A DNA stretch of 64,000 bases from NCBI GenBank assembly GCA_963665265.2, contig OY762224.2, forward strand, positions 372,001 to 436,000, written 5' to 3'. Under the pieces are notes generated by a model, which saw only the letters and a list, made by a program, of their open reading frames with translations, ran no database searches and had not been told where the DNA came from. This DNA is from CAXXHQ01 sp963665265. Its GTDB lineage: Bacteria; Planctomycetota; Planctomycetia; Pirellulales; Thermoguttaceae. The translations under genes were made by a program, and so were the position numbers. Positions 36,095-44,477 of this stretch are shown here, piece by piece (position 1 is the stretch's first letter; every line of letters starts with the position of its first letter).

Positions 36095-38257
36095 GCGTTC
36101 CGTTTTCCCTCGGTTCGAAATGCGAAGTCTTGCCCAGGCGACTGCGGCAATTCCCGCAATCGTCGTTAGGCCGAGCGACGTCGGCTCCGGCACGATCTGG
36201 GCGTCTATCGAGGGCGGTGCGCCAGTTCCGCCCAGAACAAGCGAATCTTGAACCAAGATCCCGACGACGACGATCGAGTCGCCGGTTATTCTCGTCATCC
36301 CCTCTCCGACAATCGACTGGAGAGAGTGCGTCCCGCCTAAAATTCTGAGCGTTCCGTCGGCGGTTGTATGAACGTTGAGGGAAGGCGAATTTCTGTTTAA
36401 GTATCCGATCGAAACGGAGCCCTCTGCAATGCTCAAGTCTCCGGCGAAAAGGCTATTTCCGCCGAGATACAAATCGGCCGATCCTGTTTTGGTTAATCCT
36501 CCCGAGCCGGAAATCGCCCCCCATAATTCGACGCCGAAGCTGGCCGTATTGATTGTTGCGTCACCGCCGATTCCGGTGAGATCGATCGGAATGGTTAATT
36601 TTAGGAAGGAGTCAGGTTCGAGCGTTCCTCCGCCGATTTGAAACGAAGCGACGCCGTCGCCCGTCGTCAGTTGCGAAACGACCAAGCGACCGCCGTTCAA
36701 TTCGTAAATCCCGACCGAACCGGTTGAATCCGCAAGACGCAAATGGGGCGTAACGACTTTTCCACCGCTCTGCGTAAGCCGTCCGTATCCGTAACCTCCG
36801 ATGGACATTTCGCCTGAAACGCGGAGTACTCCGGCGCCGCTCAAAGCGTAAGTTCCGCGACCGATCTGGCCGATGATAAGAGTTTCGGTGACATGCGTTC
36901 CTCCCGCCTGCGAGAAGTTCCCGGTTCCGTAATGTCCGACGTAGGTCATCGGCGAAGAAAGTTCGCCGGTTCCGCTTAAGGAATAGTATCCGCATCCGCC
37001 GCTTGCCGCTCCGAGGAGCAAGGCTCCGCTCGCCGTATTAGTTCCTCCCGATTGGGAGAAGACGCCGGTCCCCCAAAAACCGACGATTTCGTTCGCCGCG
37101 TTCAGCGTTCCGCCGTTTAACGAATAAGAGCCGGAGCCGCTGCCCGCCGCGCTAATGATCAAGCTCGCGTCAACTACGTTCGTTCCACCGGATTGAAATA
37201 AGACGCCGGAGCCGGAAAAGCCGATAATTTCGTTCGCCGCGTTCAACGTTCCGCCGTTTAGCGAATAGGATCCGAACCCTTTCGCCGTATTTCCCAGCGT
37301 CAACGTTCCGACGACAGTATGCAGGCCGCCCGATTGGGTAAAAGCGCCGCGACCGCTCGCACCGACTGTAACAGAATTCGTCGAGAGCTCTCCTTCCGAT
37401 AGGAAATACGAACCGTTGCCGCTTGAGATTGAGCCGATTTCTAATCCGAGCGAGATTGCGTTAACCCCACCGCTTTGCGAAAAGGAGCCGTAGCCGTCGT
37501 AGCCGACGACTTCTTTCTTCGCTTTGACCGAGCCCGTCCCGCTTAGTAAATAAGTTCCGCTTCCGCCGTAGAATCCGAGATGGATTACGCCGGAGTCGGC
37601 GTAAGATCCTGCTGTCTGCGAAAAAACCCCAGTTCCTATGAAGCCGACGAACAATCCTACGGAGGTCAAAGAGCCCGATCCGCTCAACGAGTACGAGCCG
37701 ACCGCAGAATGAGCGATGTAGAAGCTGCCGGAAACGGCGTTCGTCCCGCCCGTTTGCGTGAAAGTTCCCGTTCCGTAGGAGTCTCCGACGGTGAGGGATT
37801 TAGTCGAGAGAACGGCGTCGCCGCTGAGCGAGTACGCGCCTCTTGCTTTTGACGCAGCGCCTAAGGTAACATCCGCAGCGGTCACGGATCCGCCTTTTTG
37901 CGTGAAGGCGCCGACGCTTGCGACTTCGTTTCCGGCAATAATTTTAAGGCAGGAAAAGCTTCCCGAGTTCATGACGGCGTAACCGGAAGTCGTTCCCGAC
38001 GATCCAAGGATCATTGCTGAGCATGTTTCGCCCGGCTGATCTATATAGGCTGTTCCGCCGTTATTGAACCAAGCGTAGTCGCTCGCCGTCGGCTCCGTTC
38101 CGGACGACCATGAGGTCGTAGAAGACCAATTCCCGCTGGCGACGTTCCAATATACGGTCGCCGCTTTCAACGGGGACTCAAAGAGTATCAAAGCGACGCC
38201 AAGCACAAACATGAGTCCGAGACGGCGCCAGAATAAACATGTTGGACGGAGCGGCAT
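36077..38257 (-). CDS. Large PEP-CTERM protein with beta-solenoid-type repeats
   Basis: A 726-residue surface protein with a signal peptide (LGLMFVLGVALILFESPLKA) and about a dozen imperfect repeats of 40-45 residues with FSQSGGTN...LGAAS-G-YSLSG...VG-x-GTG. A non-repeat beta domain with GLTKTGSADLYLGG follows, then a PEP-CTERM tail (VPEPTSLG, hydrophobic helix, RISNRGKTERLSRRR). Two adjacent repeats share the unit YSLNGGTLNAANEI almost exactly, which points to recent internal duplication. It is a paralog of the gene at 1265-3307, which has the same repeat type and domain order. Confidence 0.85.
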   Translation of the reverse strand: MPLRPTCLFWRRLGLMFVLGVALILFESPLKAATVYWNVASGNWSSTTSWSSGTEPTASDYAWFNNGGTAYIDQPGETCSAMILGSSGTTSGYAVMNSGSFSCLKIIAGNEVASVGAFTQKGGSVTAADVTLGAASKARGAYSLSGDAVLSTKSLTVGDSYGTGTFTQTGGTNAVSGSFYIAHSAVGSYSLSGSGSLTSVGLFVGFIGTGVFSQTAGSYADSGVIHLGFYGGSGTYLLSGTGSVKAKKEVVGYDGYGSFSQSGGVNAISLGLEIGSISSGNGSYFLSEGELSTNSVTVGASGRGAFTQSGGLHTVVGTLTLGNTAKGFGSYSLNGGTLNAANEIIGFSGSGVLFQSGGTNVVDASLIISAAGSGSGSYSLNGGTLNAANEIVGFWGTGVFSQSGGTNTASGALLLGAASGGCGYYSLSGTGELSSPMTYVGHYGTGNFSQAGGTHVTETLIIGQIGRGTYALSGAGVLRVSGEMSIGGYGYGRLTQSGGKVVTPHLRLADSTGSVGIYELNGGRLVVSQLTTGDGVASFQIGGGTLEPDSFLKLTIPIDLTGIGGDATINTASFGVELWGAISGSGGLTKTGSADLYLGGNSLFAGDLSIAEGSVSIGYLNRNSPSLNVHTTADGTLRILGGTHSLQSIVGEGMTRITGDSIVVVGILVQDSLVLGGTGAPPSIDAQIVPEPTSLGLTTIAGIAAVAWARLRISNRGKTERLSRRR

Positions 38258-38472
38258 GCGGTCACCATTGCGGAATGCGAGGGCATTTTCGCGTAAGAGT
38301 CTTTGCGCAAAAAGGGGCAGTTGGCGCAGGGAGTCGAGACGAAGGTGAAGAGAGCAGCGTCAATGCAACGCCGTCATTTTTATAGAAGTCGGCGAATTCC
38401 GCAACTTTCCGGCAAGCGCCCCCCCAAGAAATTTCGCGACGTCAAACGCGACGAGGGAGGCGGCATGAATTT

Positions 38473-39912
38473 CTATTTAAAAATCATTCCCGCGTAGCCG
38501 ACGACGCGATCGCGTTCGCCGGTAACGTCGCCGCTGGTGGCGTACTCGACAAGTTCGCATTTATTGAGCGAGCCGAGCAATCGCAGCGCTTCCATGGCGA
38601 TCACGCAGGGATAGACGCCGCACATGCTAATGCGGTGCAGATGGACGGTCTCGTAGACATGGGACGGGTTCAGCGTTTCGATGGCGTCGAGCGCCACGCG
38701 ATCTTGGATTCGATTTTCCACGTCCGAAGCGAAGTGATTCATGTCGCTCGAAACGATAATCAGCGGTCGTTCCTTCTCGGATCGCATGACTTCGCTCAAC
38801 CCGTAGGCGAAATGTTGCGCATCGCTTAGCGAGCAGCCGCCGACCGTAACGCCGACGATACGCGTTTGCGGGGCGATGCGAGCGAGGAACGGGAGCATCA
38901 CTTCGACGGCGTGCTCCTGTTCGTGCGGGGCGGCGTCCAATTCGAGGCCGTCGATCGCATGCGCGAGCTTGGCGGTCAATTCGACGTCGCCGGCGATCTC
39001 TCCGCCGGGAATAAGCCAACGGCGAAACGGAGCGGCGGCCCAAGTCGAGCCGCCTGAACGATGTTTGGGGCAGAGAATAATGACGCTTTGCGGGATTTCG
39101 ACTCGATTGAAGACCGCGCCGGCCACGCGGCCGGAATATTTCCAACCGGCGTGCGGAATCAACGCCGCCGCGCAAGGCTGCGGATCGGAGGGGCCGGAAA
39201 GTAAGCGGTCTAGATCGCGGCGAACGGCGTCGGGATCGGCGGGATAGAACATTCCGGCGACGGCCGCGGGTCGAGCGTCTTCGAACGAAGGGGGAAACGC
39301 GCCGTGAATCGCGTAGCCCTCGAATCGCATCACTTGCGTGGCGTCGTCGAGCCAGGCGTCGAGCGAAAGGCCTGCCTTGCGGCACGTTTGCCGTAAGAAT
39401 TCGCGCGAGTCGAAATGATGTTCAGTCGCGACGCCCGGCAAAAGGAGCCCTCGGGCGGAACCGCGCTGACAAATCAGGCCGTGCTTGCCGATCTCGACTT
39501 CGCCGACGCGGGCTTCTCCTTTAGCTTGAATCTCCTCCGGTCCCCAAAGAATCCACACCTCCATATCGAGGCTATTCAATTCCTCCGGCGTAATAGGCGG
39601 AAAACGCGGGTCGTCTTTCGCCGCTCGCTCGGCGGCATGACTCACGGCCAGCGACAGTATCGCTTGCTCGTCAATATAACCGCAACACGAACGGAGTTGG
39701 CCGCGACGCTTGAGGCTAACGAACGCTCCGTAAAGGGGCAACTCGGCGATTTCGGGGACCGTTTCCGAGAACGACTTCGTCGAGCGGCGGCGCACGACCG
39801 CCTCGACGTAGCGTCCGACCGCCTGAAATAAACGCAACTCCTGTTCGCTCGTTAAACGGGGACGATTCTCCGGCTCGGCGAATAAAGCGTTTTCGTCAGA
39901 CGAGGCCGACAT
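38473..39912 (-). CDS. AmmeMemoRadiSam system proteins A and B, fused
   Basis: A 479-residue fusion. The N-terminal half (about 20-205) is an AMMECR1-like domain: GAFVSLKRRGQLRSCCGYI and PRFPPITPEELNSLDMEVWIL. The C-terminal half (about 215-479) is a Memo-like domain: VAGMFYPADPDAVRRDL, ALIPHAGWKYSG, HEQEHAVEVMLPFL and IIVSSDMNHF, with His residues at the positions that bind metal in related LigB-type dioxygenases. The set A, B and radical SAM recurs together in many prokaryotes with unknown function. The radical SAM gene is 60 bp upstream on the same strand, so they form an operon. Confidence 0.9.
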   Translation of the reverse strand: MSASSDENALFAEPENRPRLTSEQELRLFQAVGRYVEAVVRRRSTKSFSETVPEIAELPLYGAFVSLKRRGQLRSCCGYIDEQAILSLAVSHAAERAAKDDPRFPPITPEELNSLDMEVWILWGPEEIQAKGEARVGEVEIGKHGLICQRGSARGLLLPGVATEHHFDSREFLRQTCRKAGLSLDAWLDDATQVMRFEGYAIHGAFPPSFEDARPAAVAGMFYPADPDAVRRDLDRLLSGPSDPQPCAAALIPHAGWKYSGRVAGAVFNRVEIPQSVIILCPKHRSGGSTWAAAPFRRWLIPGGEIAGDVELTAKLAHAIDGLELDAAPHEQEHAVEVMLPFLARIAPQTRIVGVTVGGCSLSDAQHFAYGLSEVMRSEKERPLIIVSSDMNHFASDVENRIQDRVALDAIETLNPSHVYETVHLHRISMCGVYPCVIAMEALRLLGSLNKCELVEYATSGDVTGERDRVVGYAGMIFK

Positions 39913-39972
39913 GGCAGGACTCCTTGTTTCGGAATTCGCGACTATTGATTCGGAACGAGAGGCGAGGTTCAG

Positions 39973-41025
39973 TCAACCGTAATCGGCGATGCGGATAGGC
40001 AGGCGGCGCGATCCCCAATCGCCGGGGGCGTCGTCGAAGCGGCCCGCGATCTTTTCGCCGCAGAATCCGCACTGGTCGCCGCGCAGCGCGTATTCCGAGA
40101 GTGCGTATCCCTCGCGGCGAATGATCGTTTTTTGACAGTTCGGGCAACAGGTGTTCTGGTTCTGCGGATCGACGACGTTGCCAGTATAAACGTAGCGTAA
40201 ACCGGCTTGCCGAGCCAGGGCGGTCGCCTTAAGCAACGTGGAGACCGGCGTCGGGCCGCGATCGGTTAATTTGTAATCCGGATGAAAGGCCGAAAAATGG
40301 AGCGGGGAGTCGACGCCCAACTCTTTGACGAGCCAATCGCACATCTTGCGGATTTCGTCGGGCGCGTCGTTGGCCTCGGGGACGATCAAATTGGTGATTT
40401 CCAGCCAGACGTTCGTTTCTTTGGCAAGCCAGCGGAGCGTGTCCAATACCGGATGCAGCGAACCTTTGCAGTAGCGCATGTAAAAGGTTTCGCTAAAGCC
40501 TTTCAGATCGACGTTGGCGGCGTCCATATTTTCGAACAAAACGGCCCGCGCCGACGGCGTGATATAGCCCGAGGTGACGGCGATCGTTTTGATTCCGGCC
40601 GCGCGACAAGCTCGAGCGACGTCGGCGGCGTACTCCGTCCACACGATCGGATCGTTGTAGGTGAACGCAACGCTACGGCAGCCGTTGGCTGACGCCGCTT
40701 TGACGATCATTTCGGGCGAGGCGTCTTCGCAAGCGGTTTCGGCCTCTTTTGCGCGAGACATCGACCAGTTTTGACAAAAGACGCAACTCAAGTTGCAGCC
40801 GGGAGTGCCGAACGATAAGGCGCTCGTGCCGGGATAGAACTGAAATAGAGGTTTCTTTTCGACAGGATCGACGCAGAAACCGACGCCGCGTCCATAGGCT
40901 GTCGAGACGATCTTGCCGTTTTGATTTTGCCGAACGTAACAAAAACCGCGATCGCCTTCACGCAATCGGCAAGATCGCGGGCAAATCGAGCAAACGACGT
41001 AATCAGCTTGGTCGGAAGGAGGCAT
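39973..41025 (-). CDS. amrS: AmmeMemoRadiSam system radical SAM enzyme
   Basis: A 350-residue radical SAM protein. The 4Fe-4S cluster motif C-x3-C-x2-C is Cys77, Cys81 and Cys84 (CNLSCVFC). An N-terminal Cys cluster (VCSICPRSCRLREGDRGFC) and a C-terminal zinc-ribbon-like C-x2-C pair of motifs (TCCPNCQ and DQCGFCG) add further metal sites. It resembles pyruvate-formate-lyase-activating-type enzymes of the AmmeMemoRadiSam system. The start is placed at the ATG at 41025; the frame is open to 41100. It is followed by the fused A/B gene. The reaction is unknown. Confidence 0.92.
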   Translation of the reverse strand: MPPSDQADYVVCSICPRSCRLREGDRGFCYVRQNQNGKIVSTAYGRGVGFCVDPVEKKPLFQFYPGTSALSFGTPGCNLSCVFCQNWSMSRAKEAETACEDASPEMIVKAASANGCRSVAFTYNDPIVWTEYAADVARACRAAGIKTIAVTSGYITPSARAVLFENMDAANVDLKGFSETFYMRYCKGSLHPVLDTLRWLAKETNVWLEITNLIVPEANDAPDEIRKMCDWLVKELGVDSPLHFSAFHPDYKLTDRGPTPVSTLLKATALARQAGLRYVYTGNVVDPQNQNTCCPNCQKTIIRREGYALSEYALRGDQCGFCGEKIAGRFDDAPGDWGSRRLPIRIADYG

Positions 41026-41123
41026 ATTTCGACAAGGGTACGAGCAAACTATTTTTATTGCCGACGACGTCTCGATCGAGCGCGACGGCGTTGATTTCAA
41101 CGCTGAGTAATTATACGCGGCGC

Positions 41124-41699
41124 CTAAGCAATTTTCTCGAAGGCCGATATTTCACGGGCGAGTTCTTCGATAATTAGGCGCGAGTCGTTTTTTCGGAGCG
41201 TTTCGAGGACGGCCTGGTAATACCAGATCGTACCGTCTCGGCCGCCGCGAAAGTCTCGCCAAACGTCGGCATTTGCATGCGGAGCCGCGCGAATCAATCT
41301 CGTTAACGAACGGACGTTGTGCAGTTTGTCGGCGGCGACGATCAGCCGGACCGAGGCGTCGGCCGAGCGAAGTCGCTCGATGAACGATTCTTTTCGTTCG
41401 CGCCATGGCGGCTTGGGCGAGACGAACGCGTCGGAGCAGCCCTCGACGATCGCCAATACGTCGGGGCCGAATCGGCGGCAGATGTCGTCGGCCGCGAGTT
41501 GGCCGCCTTGATCCTCTACGGCGTCGTGCAAAAGAGCGGCGACGGCTTCGGTGGTCGTTCCGCCGTTTTCCATGACTAACGCGGCGACGGCCAAGAGATG
41601 CGCGAGGTACGGCTCGCCGCTCCCCTTGCGGCGCTGGTCGGCATGCAAGCGAGCGGCGTATTCGAGCGCGTTGATGAATGGATCCGTTTGATTCATCAT
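41124..41699 (-). CDS. HD-domain phosphohydrolase, SpoT/Mesh1-like
   Basis: A 191-residue metal-dependent hydrolase resembling the small (p)ppGpp hydrolases. The HD pattern is His34 in YLAHLLAVA, His58-Asp59 in ALLHDAVED, with Glu62-Asp63, and Asp124 in VAADKLHNV. There is no synthetase, TGS or ACT domain, so it is a stand-alone hydrolase candidate. It starts 3 bp after the stop of the upstream EEP-like gene, so the two are probably translated together. Substrate assignment to alarmones is by family resemblance. Confidence 0.85.
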   Translation of the reverse strand: MMNQTDPFINALEYAARLHADQRRKGSGEPYLAHLLAVAALVMENGGTTTEAVAALLHDAVEDQGGQLAADDICRRFGPDVLAIVEGCSDAFVSPKPPWRERKESFIERLRSADASVRLIVAADKLHNVRSLTRLIRAAPHANADVWRDFRGGRDGTIWYYQAVLETLRKNDSRLIIEELAREISAFEKIA

Positions 41700-41702
41700 T
41701 GA

Positions 41703-42722
41703 CTATCTCGTCGGCGTCGGCGGGATGACCGGTTGCGGCGTCGGCGCGAAGCCGTGTTGGGCGCCTTCGTACGCGCTGAACTCGGCCCAGACCGGGAGAT
41801 GGCGGGAAACTTCGGCCGCTCCTTGGCGGGTAAGTTCAAATTCGCGGAGCATATCGACGACGTCGCCTCGGCCGGTGAATTCGATCGTCGCGCGGCGGCT
41901 CATTAAAATGTTGTCGGTTTGGGCGGTTCCTTCGGCCGTGGTGGGAATCTCGGCCGAGATCGCCGCCACGACGTCGAACGATTTGCCGAGTTCGCCCAAT
42001 CGCTTTTCGTCGGTCTCGAAATCGCCGAGCATGATGATGTCGTCTTCTTTGCGACCGTCGTCTCTGACGGCGCGACGGACGTCGGCCAAGAGGTTCACTT
42101 CGTCGACGACGCGGTCCGGATCGATTTCGACGTTAATCAACGTGAAGGTGAACGCCTGGGACGGCTCGATTCCGCGCGTGCGAAACGCGCCGACCAACGG
42201 GCTGCGTCGAAAACGGTTCATGGGGTCTTGCACGTAATGGACCGTTGTCCGATCGATTTCCAGCGCCGTGCGATCGTAGAGGAATGCGGAGTAGCGTTCG
42301 GCGGCCGAGCGAATTTGCTCGGGTCCGATGGCATAGCCGTATTGCCGACCGGCGGCATTAAGCATTTCGGTCAACTGCATGATGACGGCTTGATTTTTTC
42401 CTTGCAGTCCTTGCACGGCGATCAATTCGTAGCGAGATAAAACGCGAAGGAGAATGCCGCTGACTCGAGGCGAGGCGAGTTTATTGGAATCGAGTCCGTC
42501 GAGATTGAACGTGGCGATGCGGAAGGCGGGGCGAAAAGGCCTGGGCGCCGGCTCGTTCGTCGCGACCGGCGCGGCAACGTCGGCGAGATTGTCGCGTGGA
42601 ACGATCTTTATGGAAACAAGGTTTCCATTTTCGTATTGCGGCTCGATCCGAAAGTTTTTGAAAAACAGAACGATCGCGCCGACCATAAGAACGAGAACGA
42701 CGATTCCGACGAAACGCTTCAT
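41703..42722 (-). CDS. Membrane-anchored EEP-fold protein with degraded active site
   Basis: A 339-residue protein with an N-terminal membrane anchor (IVVLVLMVGAIVLFF) and an endonuclease/exonuclease/phosphatase-like domain (about 65-315): FRIATFNLDGLDSNKL, ELIAVQGLQ, FTLINVEID, IIMLGDFETD and VSRHLPVWAEF. In active EEP enzymes these blocks read QE, NTH, GDFN and SDH. Here they read Gln104-Gly105, NVE, GDFE and Ser-Arg-His, so several metal and catalytic residues are changed. It may be a non-catalytic or re-purposed member. A Pro-rich tail ends the protein. It is immediately upstream of the HD gene. Confidence 0.75.
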   Translation of the reverse strand: MKRFVGIVVLVLMVGAIVLFFKNFRIEPQYENGNLVSIKIVPRDNLADVAAPVATNEPAPRPFRPAFRIATFNLDGLDSNKLASPRVSGILLRVLSRYELIAVQGLQGKNQAVIMQLTEMLNAAGRQYGYAIGPEQIRSAAERYSAFLYDRTALEIDRTTVHYVQDPMNRFRRSPLVGAFRTRGIEPSQAFTFTLINVEIDPDRVVDEVNLLADVRRAVRDDGRKEDDIIMLGDFETDEKRLGELGKSFDVVAAISAEIPTTAEGTAQTDNILMSRRATIEFTGRGDVVDMLREFELTRQGAAEVSRHLPVWAEFSAYEGAQHGFAPTPQPVIPPTPTR

Positions 42723-43162
42723 GGCTGGGGCGGAAAATTTGGGGCCAAGGATTGGGGGCTAGGGATTAGAGGCAGGATAGCGGAAAGCGGGGGAAAAGGC
42801 CATCCCATTTCAGGTTGGCCGGAGTCGGAAGAACGTTTTTCGGCTCCGCCCGATTTACCGATATTACCGCAGAAAGGCATCGGCGACGGAGCGGCCCCTT
42901 TTCGCCGCCGCGACGCAAAGATTCTCGCGCAGAGACCGCAACAGATTAAACCGCGAATGAACGCGAATTCTTCGCTGCAAGCCGCAATTTTCACCACAAA
43001 GTCACCAAGACACGAAGGGCGCAATGTAGGGCGTGGGGATTAGAGCATAGGGGGCAGGGACGCAAATCTCACGCGGAGGGACGAAGACGCGGAGGATTGG
43101 AAAGCGGGAGTAACATTCGCTACCGGGGCGCAAAGCTATCCGCCATGCCCTCCGAAAAAATC
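42723..43162. other. Intergenic region with decayed repeat sequence
   Basis: No gene is seen. The stretch 42920-43020 is rich in words of the type ACGCAAAG, AACCGCGAATGAACGCG and ACCAAGACACGAAGG. Such words are common in dispersed intergenic repeats and resemble the inverted-repeat element at 44025-44210. Confidence 0.4.
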
Positions 43163-43855
43163 TTATGGTCGAGTAGCGTCAGTGTTTTGCTCCTTATTGC
43201 TTTCCAATTTTTCGATCACATAAAGCCCAAAGTCCGCGATTCGCTTGTTCGGCGGTTTTCTTCCTGGGACGGCGTCAACCTTTTCGCCCTTCTCTTGGAA
43301 GCTCTCTTTCAGCGTGTCTCGGTCCGCAACGCTTATGACATCTTGATCGGTTAAGTCCGCCGAAGAAATCATCTCCCCATGCTCGTCATAATTCAACAAT
43401 TCACTATGCCAGAATAGCCCTACTTTTGCTTTGCGGCGCTCGTGAATATGCTTTTTGCTCCAACGCCAGACCTCGCTGACTTCCCTAGTGCGATCAATTT
43501 TATAGATATCTATGCGTGAGGCTTTGCCATCCACGATGACCAGAATATATTTAGAGATGGGTTTTTCCGGGACATCGCAGCATCCGCCTCGAAGGAAGAT
43601 TGAAATTGCGAGAACGCCAATAAGTGATTCCAGAATACCGAGCAGTCGCATGAAGCTGGGGTCTTTCGAAGATCGACAAATGGCATACTTGGCTTTGCGG
43701 AATTCGTCTTTGGGAGCGATCGTAGCGACAAATAACAGAAACCGTCTTCTGCTGAAAGAGAATAGGAACGTCATCGCGCCGAGCAAGACGCATGCTATTC
43801 CAAGCATTAAGATTGCGAGGCAACTACCTGGACTCATAAGGCGCTCGAAAAGCAC
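43163..43855 (-). CDS. Membrane protein of unknown function
   Basis: A 230-residue product with two hydrophobic helices, near residues 12-32 and 73-88, and a C-terminal soluble domain (SKYILVIVDGKASRIDIYKIDR...). The Arg/Lys-rich loop between the helices and the soluble region with FWHSELLNYDEHGEMISSADL match no family I recognise. The start is uncertain: the first codon or the Met at residue 7. It is flanked by repeat-bearing intergenic DNA on both sides, so it may be an accessory gene. Confidence 0.55.
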   Translation of the reverse strand: MLFERLMSPGSCLAILMLGIACVLLGAMTFLFSFSRRRFLLFVATIAPKDEFRKAKYAICRSSKDPSFMRLLGILESLIGVLAISIFLRGGCCDVPEKPISKYILVIVDGKASRIDIYKIDRTREVSEVWRWSKKHIHERRKAKVGLFWHSELLNYDEHGEMISSADLTDQDVISVADRDTLKESFQEKGEKVDAVPGRKPPNKRIADFGLYVIEKLESNKEQNTDATRP

Positions 43856-44024
43856 TTGCTGGTTTAACTAAAGAGAGACGGTCGGAGTGATTTTTCGCTG
43901 AACGGCGAGTCGTCCGCATCATCCTTACAAAAAAAGGCGGGCTTTGTCGTCGGTCGCATTATATCCTGCGGCGAATAGCATTATCAAGTGATACGCAAAC
44001 CACACGAAAGAGGCGGCGGGACAT

Positions 44025-44210
44025 ATATTGGCCGCAAAAGAACGCAAAGAGCACGAAAGCGCGGGCAATCACGAAAAGTCGAAATCGCAAAAGAATTCCT
44101 GTAAGGATTTACGCGACAAGAATAATTGCCGCAATGAAAAGGATATCCGCCAACCTTGATAATCAAGTCCTAATTTCTCTGCGACCTTTGCGTTCTTTCG
44201 TGGCCAATAT
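44025..44210. mobile_element. Short element with 25-bp terminal inverted repeats (MITE-like)
   Basis: The left arm 44025-44049 (ATATTGGCCGCAAAAGAACG...) is matched in reverse complement by 44186-44210 at 23 of 25 positions. The 186-base segment has no reading frame. No clear target duplication was found. The remainder of 43856-44477 contains no gene I can support. Confidence 0.5.
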
Positions 44211-44477
44211 CTTCCGCTGCGCCTCTGTGCCCTCCGTGACTCTGCGGTAAATATCTCCTTGCGTCTCCGCGCAAGGATTCGCCCCGGGAAATACATGTTG
44301 GCGGGACTCGCGGAGCTCGGCCCACCCTACAAGCTTCATCCCTCTTCCTTCATCCTTGTTATTACGCCCTCTTTCGCGTCTTCCTTTTCATTTTGGCGGA
44401 ATTATAATAGTCGCTTGTTCAGTCCTTTTCGGCGTGCGCTTATCAAAACAGCGGGCTTTCTCGGAGGAGCTTCGTAA

